NCBI GenBank assembly: GCA_050256135.1
Contig: JBFWIF010000006.1
Span: 1-41,641 of the forward strand
DNA from: RZYP01 sp050256135
Lineage (GTDB): Bacteria; Bacillota; Negativicutes; Acidaminococcales; Acidaminococcaceae
DNA length: 41,641 nt
Direction: 5' to 3'
The notes beneath the pieces are model-generated. The model did no database searches. It saw only the letters and a list, made by a program, of their open reading frames with translations, and was not told where the DNA came from. Position numbers and translations under genes: made by a program. Below, one piece after another: positions 23,214 through 31,900 of the stretch. The stretch's first letter is position 1. The number at the start of each line of letters is the position of its first letter.

Positions 23214-24515
23214 TTAATTCTTCTTACGTGCCGTTTGTAAATATTCTTCAACAATTTTAACTGCACAATAGTCGCCGCACATTGAACATGCTTCGTCATC
23301 AGTTTTGTTTTTTTCAGAACGATAACGCTGAGCTTTGATAGGGTCAATGGCAAGTTTTATTTGCTCCGGCCAGTTAAGCTCTTTACGGGCTTTCGCCATT
23401 TTCAAATCCCACTCCAGGGCACCTGGAACGCCTTTGGCGATATCAGCAGCATGAGCAGCGATGCGTGTGGCAATTACGCCTTCACGAACATCGTTGATGT
23501 CAGGTAATCCCAGATGCTCAGCAGGAGTGACATAACAGAGAAAATCGGCACCGGCCGCACCCGCCAAAGTTCCGCCAATGGCTGAGGTAATGTGATCGTA
23601 ACCGGGGGCGACATCTGTTACAAGTGGTCCGAGTACGTAGAAGGGAGCGTTTTTGCAAAGACTTTTCTGCAATTGGATATTAGCTGCAATCTGATTGTAT
23701 GGCACATGTCCAGGACCTTCAACCATTACTTGCACGCCTTTTGCCCAGGCACGATCGGTTAATTCACCTAGATTGATTAGTTCCTGTATTTGGGCTCTGT
23801 CCGTGGCATCGGCAAGGCAGCCAGGTCTTAACCCGTCCCCGAGACTGATAACAACGTCGTATTTTGCGCAGATATCAAGAATTTCATCATAGTATTCATA
23901 GAGTGGGTTTTCCTGATCATTGTGAAGCATCCAGCCTGTAATAAAAGAGCCGCCGCGGCTGACCACATCCATTACACGGCCTTCAGAAAGCAAAGCCTTT
24001 AAAACGTTACGATTGATGCCGCAGTGAATGGTCATGAAATCAGCACCATCCTTGGCCTGCTGTTCAATAACGGCGAATAAATCTTCTTTTGTCATATGTA
24101 CAACGGCACCGTGTTTTTTAATAGCTTCTACCGTAGCCTGATAAATAGGTACGGTGCCGACCATGACGGTGGACGCTTCAATGATTGCTTTGCGTGAAGC
24201 TTCAATATTGTCACCTGTGCTAAGATCCATAACTGCATCGGCACCGGCTTCAATAGCTGCGGCGAGCTTCAGTAGTTCAGGCTGTGGGTCTGGATAAGAA
24301 CTGGAAGTGCCAATATTAGCGTTGACTTTGGTTGTCAGACCTTTGCCGACACCACTGGGACTAAGGTTTTTATGATTGGGGTTGGCGCAGATGGCGATAG
24401 TGCCTTCCGCGACCCCGGCACGGATGGTTTCTGCCGGTAGATTTTCTTTGGCTGCGACCGTGCGCATTGTTTCTGTAATAATACCTTGGCGAGCGGACTG
24501 CATTTGTGTAAGCAT
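23214..24515 (-). CDS. thiC: Phosphomethylpyrimidine synthase ThiC (short form)
   Basis: This 433-residue radical-SAM enzyme converts aminoimidazole ribotide into the thiamin pyrimidine HMP-P. Family blocks include NPNHKNLSPSGVGKGL, KVNANIGTS, DAVMDLSTGDNI, MTIHCGINR, SRGGSFITGWML, LGDGLRPGC and MVEGPGHVPYNQI, so the enzyme is complete. It is the short form lacking the N-terminal extension of the enterobacterial protein. The C-terminal cluster motif reads CSMCGDYC (Cys410, Cys413, Cys417), that is CX2CX3C rather than the textbook CX2CX4C. The start follows AAGGAGAG. A TPP riboswitch and a hairpin precede it, and no other thi gene is nearby. Confidence 0.95.
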   Translation of the reverse strand: MLTQMQSARQGIITETMRTVAAKENLPAETIRAGVAEGTIAICANPNHKNLSPSGVGKGLTTKVNANIGTSSSYPDPQPELLKLAAAIEAGADAVMDLSTGDNIEASRKAIIEASTVMVGTVPIYQATVEAIKKHGAVVHMTKEDLFAVIEQQAKDGADFMTIHCGINRNVLKALLSEGRVMDVVSRGGSFITGWMLHNDQENPLYEYYDEILDICAKYDVVISLGDGLRPGCLADATDRAQIQELINLGELTDRAWAKGVQVMVEGPGHVPYNQIAANIQLQKSLCKNAPFYVLGPLVTDVAPGYDHITSAIGGTLAGAAGADFLCYVTPAEHLGLPDINDVREGVIATRIAAHAADIAKGVPGALEWDLKMAKARKELNWPEQIKLAIDPIKAQRYRSEKNKTDDEACSMCGDYCAVKIVEEYLQTARKKN

Positions 24516-24537
24516 ATTTTACTCTCCTTTGTGATAA

Positions 24538-24570
24538 ATAAAATAACCGTTTCCGAGATAATGGAAACGG
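24538..24570 (-). terminator. Riboswitch-controlled terminator upstream of thiC
   Basis: On the minus strand an 8-bp perfect stem (24563-24570 with 24547-24554) is followed by a U-rich run (TTATTTATTTT). It lies directly after the TPP aptamer and before the thiC ribosome site, the arrangement of a transcription-attenuating riboswitch. Confidence 0.75.
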
Positions 24571-24589
24571 CTGGAAGAAACAGAAAAGA

Positions 24590-24675
24590 TGCCACTTCCC
24601 TCCGCCGGCATTATCCGGAAATCAGGTTCCAAGGGTCGACAGGTTGTCTCTCAGCGTTTAGGCTCCCCTAGTGGA
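24590..24675 (-). ncRNA. TPP riboswitch (thi-box)
   Basis: Read on the minus strand the sequence begins CCACTAGGGGAGCC, then contains CTGAGA, GACCCTTGGAACCTGAT, GGATAATGCC and ends GGAGGGAAGTGG. These are the invariant core elements of the thiamin pyrophosphate aptamer in the right order, with the closing P1 stem formed by CCACT and AGTGG. Thiamin pyrophosphate should turn thiC off. Confidence 0.96.
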
Positions 24676-24680
24676 TACAT

Positions 24681-24709
24681 ATCATATTTGACTAATACAA
24701 GTCTAACAA
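24681..24709 (-). promoter_or_regulatory. Promoter of the thiC riboswitch transcript
   Basis: On the minus strand TTGTTA (24704-24709), a 17-bp spacer and TATGAT (24681-24686) place the start of transcription at about 24674, exactly at the beginning of the aptamer. Confidence 0.75.
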
Positions 24710-24812
24710 AATAATTAGAGAAATACAATGACCAAAAAGCAAATCTATAATATAATTAAAATTGACGGATAAAGATTTCGTTGTTGTGACCAAGTATTGA
24801 AATTTCAAAAAG

Positions 24813-24841
24813 TTTACAAAACATGCTTTTTAGTATATACT
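24813..24841 (+). promoter_or_regulatory. Promoter of nifJ
   Basis: TTTACA (24813-24818), a 17-bp spacer and TATACT (24836-24841) lie 130 bp before the nifJ start. The leader contains a small inverted repeat, ATTTGT/ACAAAT at 24905-24920. Confidence 0.75.
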
Positions 24842-24851
24842 AAATAAGCAT
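24823..24851. promoter_or_regulatory. Operator-like palindrome over the nifJ -10 box
   Basis: A 12-bp perfect palindrome TAGTATATACTA (24831-24842) is nested in a longer, nearly symmetric element bounded by ATGCTT and AAGCAT (24823-24851). It covers the -10 region and the presumed start, a usual place for a repressor site. The binding protein is unknown. Confidence 0.5.
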
Positions 24852-24971
24852 AAGTGTACCCTGCATTTGCCCAGCGAACTTTTTGACCGTCTGGTTGTTA
24901 AAGTATTTGTTTTTACAAATTTTGGCAGAAGTAGGCTATTTTAAATTAGAGAGAAAGATGAGGGAATCAAC

Positions 24972-27900
24972 ATGGCAAAAATGAAAACTATGGATGGTAA
25001 TACCGCCGCTGCATATGTATCTTATGCTTTTACTGATGTTGCCGCGATTTATCCAATTACACCGTCGTCACCAATGGCGGAAGTTACCGATGAATGGGCA
25101 GCTCAGGGCAAGAAGAATCTTTTTGGACAGACAGTAAAAGTCATGGAAATGCAGTCTGAGGCCGGTGCCTCAGGAGCCGTACATGGATCTCTGCAGGCAG
25201 GAGCCTTAACGACAACTTATACTGCTTCGCAAGGTCTGCTCCTAATGATTCCTAATATGTATAAAATGGCTGGTGAACTCTTGCCGGCTGTTTTCCAGGT
25301 TTCAGCACGTGCGTTGGCAGCCAGTTCTCTTTCTATTTTTGGTGATCATCAGGATGTTATGGCCACCCGTCAGACTGGTTTTGCACTTTTAGCAGAGGGA
25401 AGCGTTCAGGAAGTAATGGACTTGAGTGCTGTAGCCCACTTATCTGCAATTAAAGGACGTATTCCTTTTGTTAACTTCTTTGATGGTTTCAGAACTTCGC
25501 ACGAAGTACAAAAAGTAGAAGTAATGGAATATGAAGCATTAGAAAAACTTCTTGATAAGGAAGCGGTTGCAGAATTTAGGGCTCGCAGTCTAAACCCTGA
25601 TAATCCGGTGACTCGCGGTACTGCTCAAAATCCTGATATATATTTCCAAACTCGTGAAGCTGTAAATTCTTACTATGAAAAATTGCCTGAAGTAGTAGAA
25701 CATTATATGAATGAAATCAGCAAAATAACAGGCCGTAAATATGGTCTCTTCAACTACTACGGTGCACCTGATGCTGAGCAGGTAATTGTTGCTATGGGTT
25801 CAGCTGCTGAGGCTATTCAGACAACGGTTGAATATTTGAATGATAATGGTGCGAAAGTAGGGCTTTTAGTTGTTCATCTTTATCGCCCATTTTCGGCTAA
25901 ACATTTCTTGGCTGCGCTTCCTGCAACCGTTAAGAAGATTGCTGTTTTAGATCGAACTAAGGAACCTGGTGCTTTCGGAGAGCCTCTGTATCTTGATGTG
26001 TGCAGCGCATATTATGCCCAATCAACCCGTCCACTCATTGTTGGTGGCCGTTATGGCTTAGGCTCAAAAGATTTGACTCCTTCTGATGTGTTAGCTGTCT
26101 TTGCTAACCTTGACCAATCAGAACCTAAAAATAATTTTACAGTAAGTATTGTCGATGATGTTACCGGCAACTCACTCGCTGCTACGCAGGAACTCGATAC
26201 AACGCCTAAGGGAACTAAGAGCTGCAAATTCTGGGGACTTGGTTCAGACGGTACTGTCGGTGCCAATAAGAGTGCTATCAAGATTATCGGTGACTATACC
26301 GACATGTATGCCCAGGGGTATTTCTCTTATGACTCCAAAAAATCTGGTGGTATTACAGTATCACATCTGCGTTTCGGACACGAACCGATTCGCGCGCCAT
26401 ACCTGATTAACTATGCTGATTTTGTAGCTGTTCATAACCAATCATATGTAGATAAATATGATGTTTTGGCCGGCTTGAAGAAAAATGGTACTTTCCTGTT
26501 GAATTGCCGTTGGACTGCTGAAGAATTGGAAGCAAATCTGCCGGCCGCTATGAAACGCTATATTGCCAAAAACAATATCAATTTCTATATTATTGATGCC
26601 GTTAAAATCGCTGAGGAAATTGGTCTGGGCGGCCGCATCAATATGATCATGCAATCAGCATTCTTTAAATTAGCTGATATTATTCCAGTAGAAGACGCGG
26701 TTAAATATTTGAAAGAAGCTGTTGATCATTCTTATGGTTTAAAGGGCCAGTCCATTCTCAACATGAACTATGCCGCTATTGATAAAGGTGTTGACGCGAT
26801 TATTAAAATTACAGTGCCTGCTGCCTGGGCAGAAGCTGTTGGTGCAGAAGCTGCTGCCAGTGGTTTAATAAATGATTTTGCTAAAAACATTTTGGAACCG
26901 ATGAACAGGATGGAAGGCGATAAACTGCCTGTCAGCGCTTTCCAAAAACATGCTGATGGTACTTTCCCCTCAGGAACTTCCGCTTATGAAAAACGCGGTA
27001 TCGCTATTAACGTGCCGGAATGGCAGATTGACAACTGTATCCAATGTAATCAATGCGCCTTTGTTTGTCCGCATGCTGCTATCCGCCCTGTTTTGGCTAC
27101 TGCTGAAGAAGTTGCTGCAGCTCCGGCTGGTTTTACGGCTAAACCTGCTATCGGTGCTAAAGATTTGCAGTTCCGCATTGCTGTTTCTGTTTTGGATTGT
27201 GCAGGTTGCGGTAACTGCGTACAGGTTTGCCCTGCTAAGGAAAAAGCAATTGTCATGAAGCCGCTGGGATCGCAAATAGAACAAGTTCCGCTGTGGAATT
27301 ATGCTATTGATACTGTAACAGTCAAACCAAACCCAATGAATAAGAAAACAGTTAAAGGCGTTCAATTTGAACAACCTTTACTGGAATTCTCCGGCGCTTG
27401 TGCAGGCTGTGGCGAGACTCCTTATGCCAAGCTTGTTACCCAGTTATTCGGCGATCGCATGATGATTGCCAATGCAACAGGTTGCTCTTCCATCTGGGGA
27501 GCCAGCGCTCCGTCTATGCCTTACACGAAGAATTGCAAAGGTCATGGTCCTAGCTGGGCAAATTCCTTGTTCGAGGATAATGCTGAATATGGTTTGGGTA
27601 TGTTCCTAGGTGTTAAACAATCCCGTGAACGCGTTGAGTATTTGGTCAAAGAAGCAATTCAGCTACCAGTCAGCGCTGAACTGAAAACGGCTATGGAAGA
27701 ATGGCTTGCTAATGCTAACGAAGGCGAAGGCACACGTGAACGAGCTGAAAAACTGGGAACTTTACTGGCTGCCGAGAAAGCTGGTCAGCCTTTACTCGAA
27801 GAAATTGCAGAGAATAGCAGATTCTTTGTTAAACGTTCTCACTGGATCTTCGGTGGTGATGGCTGGGCTTACGACATTGGTTACGGCGGCCTGGACCATG

Positions 27901-28484
27901 TGCTTGCTTCCGGTGAAGACGTCAACGTGCTGGTCTTTGATACTGAAGTATATTCCAATACCGGCGGTCAGTCTTCCAAATCAACACCAACAGCTGCTAT
28001 CGCCAAGTTTGCTGCCAGCGGCAAAAAGACCAAGAAAAAAGACCTTGGTATGATGGCAATGAGCTATGGCTACGTGTATGTTGCACAAATTGCTATGGGT
28101 GCAGATAAGAATCAGACTTTGAAAGCGATTGCTGAAGCAGAAGCTTATCCAGGACCATCCCTGATCATTGCTTATTCACCATGTATCAACCATGGCTTGA
28201 AGAGCGGTATGGGTACAAGCCAGCTGGAAACTAAGAAAGCTGTTGAGTGCGGTTACTGGGCAATGTACAGATTCAATCCTGCTCTGAAGGAAAAAGGTGA
28301 GAATCCGTTTATTCTTGATTCCAAAGAACCAGTAGCAGATTTCCATGAATTCCTGATGGGTGAAGTTCGTTATGCTTCCCTCAAAAAACAATATCCGGAA
28401 ACAGCAGAAGCATTGTTTGCTAAAACTAAAGCTGATGCTATGGAAAGATTAGCCAACTACAAACGTCTGGCAGGAAAAGAATAA
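24972..28484 (+). CDS. nifJ: Pyruvate:ferredoxin (flavodoxin) oxidoreductase, single-chain
   Basis: This 1170-residue homodimer-type enzyme converts pyruvate and CoA into acetyl-CoA and CO2 while reducing ferredoxin or flavodoxin. Domain order is the standard one: N-terminal thiamin-pyrimidine domain opening MDGNTAAAYVSYAFTDVAAI, domain II with GRYGLGSKDLTPSDV, the gamma-like domain, a two-cluster ferredoxin domain with CIQCNQCAFVCP and CAGCGNCVQVCP (about residues 685-750), and the C-terminal TPP-binding domain with CAGCGETPYAK, GCSSIWGAS, GDGWAYDIGYGG and DTEVYSNTGGQ. All eight ferredoxin cysteines are present. GAGGGAATC precedes the ATG. It is a single gene with its own promoter and terminator. 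Confidence 0.97.
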   Translation: MAKMKTMDGNTAAAYVSYAFTDVAAIYPITPSSPMAEVTDEWAAQGKKNLFGQTVKVMEMQSEAGASGAVHGSLQAGALTTTYTASQGLLLMIPNMYKMAGELLPAVFQVSARALAASSLSIFGDHQDVMATRQTGFALLAEGSVQEVMDLSAVAHLSAIKGRIPFVNFFDGFRTSHEVQKVEVMEYEALEKLLDKEAVAEFRARSLNPDNPVTRGTAQNPDIYFQTREAVNSYYEKLPEVVEHYMNEISKITGRKYGLFNYYGAPDAEQVIVAMGSAAEAIQTTVEYLNDNGAKVGLLVVHLYRPFSAKHFLAALPATVKKIAVLDRTKEPGAFGEPLYLDVCSAYYAQSTRPLIVGGRYGLGSKDLTPSDVLAVFANLDQSEPKNNFTVSIVDDVTGNSLAATQELDTTPKGTKSCKFWGLGSDGTVGANKSAIKIIGDYTDMYAQGYFSYDSKKSGGITVSHLRFGHEPIRAPYLINYADFVAVHNQSYVDKYDVLAGLKKNGTFLLNCRWTAEELEANLPAAMKRYIAKNNINFYIIDAVKIAEEIGLGGRINMIMQSAFFKLADIIPVEDAVKYLKEAVDHSYGLKGQSILNMNYAAIDKGVDAIIKITVPAAWAEAVGAEAAASGLINDFAKNILEPMNRMEGDKLPVSAFQKHADGTFPSGTSAYEKRGIAINVPEWQIDNCIQCNQCAFVCPHAAIRPVLATAEEVAAAPAGFTAKPAIGAKDLQFRIAVSVLDCAGCGNCVQVCPAKEKAIVMKPLGSQIEQVPLWNYAIDTVTVKPNPMNKKTVKGVQFEQPLLEFSGACAGCGETPYAKLVTQLFGDRMMIANATGCSSIWGASAPSMPYTKNCKGHGPSWANSLFEDNAEYGLGMFLGVKQSRERVEYLVKEAIQLPVSAELKTAMEEWLANANEGEGTRERAEKLGTLLAAEKAGQPLLEEIAENSRFFVKRSHWIFGGDGWAYDIGYGGLDHVLASGEDVNVLVFDTEVYSNTGGQSSKSTPTAAIAKFAASGKKTKKKDLGMMAMSYGYVYVAQIAMGADKNQTLKAIAEAEAYPGPSLIIAYSPCINHGLKSGMGTSQLETKKAVECGYWAMYRFNPALKEKGENPFILDSKEPVADFHEFLMGEVRYASLKKQYPETAEALFAKTKADAMERLANYKRLAGKE

Positions 28485-28516
28485 ATTTAAGTAAAAATCA
28501 CAAGAAAAATAATTGT

Positions 28517-28550
28517 ACCCCGCAACCATAATTATGGATGCGGGGTTTTT
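28517..28550 (+). terminator. Terminator of nifJ
   Basis: A two-part stem (28517-28524 and 28526-28530, pairing with 28534-28546) is followed by five T residues. Confidence 0.85.
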
Positions 28551-28934
28551 CTGTCTTGCAGAAGGTTGATGTTTTATACGCAACCAATACAGAACGGAGT
28601 TTTTCTCATAAATTAAAAGAAAAAAGTCCATGTTTGGAGCACATTGTATATTAAACATAATTGTTCACGGACGAAATCAATCATTCACGAAACAGTCTGA
28701 AGATTTGTTATTGTCAGATAGTATAATGTTTTCAATAAGTTTGATATGAATAGAGTTCGTCGTTTTCAGATATTGGTAGAAGGTATTTAGCTGTTAAAAC
28801 CTGCGATTAGGCAGTTTTTATGATTGATGGAATTCAATTTTGAAAATAGGAGGGGAAAACTCAAACTAACAACATTTAAAATCCATAAAAGTTTGGTTTA
28901 AGGAAGAAAAAATCAAATTAAAAGGGGTGTTTTA
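28551..28934 (+). other. Gene-free leader region before the autotransporter gene
   Basis: No gene of convincing length is present. A TATAAT (28722-28727) and a CATAAT (28656-28661, with TTGGAG 16 bp upstream) are possible -10 boxes, neither with a good -35. A small hairpin with CTGC/GCAG core and flanking A- and T-runs lies at 28796-28819. A near-perfect Shine-Dalgarno AGGAGGGG at 28848-28855 has no start codon at a usable distance. The leader is A/T-rich throughout. Confidence 0.5.
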
Positions 28935-31900
28935 ATGTCTTCTATTAAGAAAAAAAGAATTCTGGCCGCCATTTTGTGTGCAAGCACGATGGCAGCTTTT
29001 TATCAACCATTACCAGCGGCAGCCTATAGTTCAGGACTATCTTCTACAGATACTGTTACTTCATTATCATGGTCAGAGGGTGTAGGTGGCGCTATCTATG
29101 ATCAAACTCAATCCATAACTCAAGTATCACGTCTTATTTCGGCTGGAAATAATGTTACTATTAACGGCGTTACCATGACAGCTACAGATTATAATGATGG
29201 ATATTCTACTTGGACTACTTATTCAACAAATATAGATGGCTCTTTAACGGTTGATAGCCTCGATGCAGGGTCAGGAACAATTAAAACGACAGGTTTAGTA
29301 AGCGCTGGTTCAATCAGCACAACTTACGACGCAACAATAGGTCGCTATCTTACGGTTAATGGTGCTACAGACATTAATAGTACGCTTGATGTATCCGGTA
29401 ACACCACATTGGGAGGCACACTTACCGTGACAGGATCACCGCAATTGGGCGGTGTTGTAGTTGCGAATAATCAGATTGACAACACAATCTCCGGTGCTGG
29501 TCTGGTTGTCGAAGGTGTAAGTATTGCTAATGGTGTGGTCTCTGGCGCTACGCGTGTACAAGCTACAACAATTACTGATGGTACCATTAGTATTAGTGCT
29601 GGTGATATTACAGGTATTAATGATATTGACGTTACTGGTAATATCTCGACTGGCAGCGGCGATATAACAACTACCAATGGTAAAGTCATCGTTGGCAGTG
29701 GCTCTGACCTGACTACAATTGATGGTGGAGACATTACAACTGATTCAATTAAATTCAGTAATGGCATTACGATTTCCGGCGACACCATTACTGGTGCGTC
29801 ACCAATTGACATCAATGGAGTTATAATTGGTGATGACGCGAGTATCACGACTGCTGGCGATATTACTACTACTGGAAAAATAACGGCAGAAACAGCTGAG
29901 CTAGGTGATGTTGCCATAGCTGGCAATGCTATTACAGGTGATGCATCAGGTGTGAATGTCGAGGGTGTGAATATCAATAATGGGGCAGTCACAGGCATAA
30001 CTTCTTTAACTGCCGGCGGTAATACGAATATTGACAGCAGTGGTATTACAACTAATAAAGTTACAGTTGGTACCGGAACAGATAAGACAACGACAGTTGG
30101 TGCCAGTATAACAGTAGGCGGTGGCTCCACAGCATATACTTCACTTGGCGCAGGAACAGCTGCTTTTACGACTGACGGCGGAGTGACGGGTACAACAATA
30201 TCGGGTGGAACTTTGACGGCAAATAATATCATTACCGATAGTCTTACTCTTGGAACCGGCGCTACTACCTTTAATGTGAATGAATACGGCAATTTAACGA
30301 CAGATGGTACTATTAGTGCGGCTGGCGGAAACTTCGAAGTTGATTCAGACGGTGGTGTAAGTGCGGCTGATGGAGAGTTTACAATCAATGGCAGCAATGG
30401 AACAGTTACTATCGGCAGTGACACGGATAATCAGACTATTATTGCAGGCGGTGGCTTTAGCAGCGAGGCAACAAATGGAACGGCAAAAAATATTACTGAT
30501 TCCAGTGCTAATCATGCTAAGGTGACGCTTACAAATACTGGTACTACTTACGAGACGGAAGCTACTGCCAGTGGTTCGCTCACTACCGTTGAAACTGCTA
30601 CATCAGGAGCAGGAAGCTTTATAAGTGCAACTCAGATCCAAAATCGTGTTGGCTCGGGCGCCTCACAATATGCCTCTGCTGTAATTACTAATGGCGAAAT
30701 TGAGCAGTATGCTGTTAATGGTACTGATAACTCAAGAAGCACGGTAGATACAACTGCGATAACGAATACAGTTAACAGCGGTTCTTTAAATACTACAGAT
30801 AAAACTACAGCGTCCGGCAATACTTTGACTGTAACAGGTGCTGCTAATACCACGACGGTAGCAACAACCGCAGGAGGCATGAGCGTAACAGGTTCAGATG
30901 GCTATGGTATGACTGTTGATACTACTACGGGAGATGTAACGTTTGCAGGCAGTGCAAGCAGTCCTTATATTACCGGCGGCGCTACAACTACGACGATTAA
31001 TGGCAACACTATTACGACAGGACATATTACAACTGATTCCATTACGATTAATGGGGTTGACGGCACGCAAACCGCATTAAATGCTGATGGTTCTGTATCT
31101 TTGGCCAATGGCTATTTCACAGTATCTAAAGAAGGTTATCTGACTAATGAATTTGCAGGCTCTCATTCCACAGTTTCCTTGACTACCGATGCTGATGGCG
31201 TTCATGCCAGCTATTATAATGGTACCGGCTCCACAAGCAGAGATTTGTCTTGGGGAGTAATAACTGACAAGGTAGAGGATGGCACTGATTCAACGACCAA
31301 CACAACTACGGCAAGCGGCAATACAAGTGTGATTACTGATGGAACTGCCAGCAATACAACAACAGCGACTATTGGCGGAACTACTAACGCTGTAACTGAT
31401 GGCACTGGCAATACTGTAACTAACGCAATATCAACGACAGGGACAACTACTACGGTCACTGATGGAACTGATACGGCAGGTGTTACTACAACTACTAGCG
31501 GCACAACATTTACCAGCAGCACGGCTAATGCCGCATTTGTTACTGGTGGTGCAACCAGTACGACAATTAATGGCAACACCATTACGACAGGTCAAATTAC
31601 TGCCGATAAATTAGTAATAACTGGCGGCAGCAGTACGGACAGCACCTCTGGCAGTAATACCGGCGGCAATTTGGTTTTGAGCGGTGATGGATCATTCAGC
31701 AGCAGTGTGAAAGATGCAAGTGGCAATCAAACTGATTTTAAGACTGATATAGATGGCGTTAATTCTTCTGTTACAGATGGAACAAATACTGGCAGCAGTG
31801 TCGGTGAGGCAGGCAGTGTCACTAACCAGGTTACAGATGGTACAAATACTGGCAGCAGCACAGTGGGAAAAACAGCAGTGACGGACGCAGTTACTGATGG

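Noticed and set aside
24905..24920. ATTTGT/ACAAAT inverted repeat in the nifJ leader as a Rex redox-sensor site
   Set aside because: The half-sites do not match the TTGTGAA/TTCACAA pattern, and the element is AT-rich enough to occur by chance.
29471..30424. 317-codon open frame on the minus strand inside the autotransporter gene
   Set aside because: The Pro/Val/Ser-rich translation mirrors the repetitive Gly/Thr/Asn codons of the sense strand; there is no start signal and no domain.
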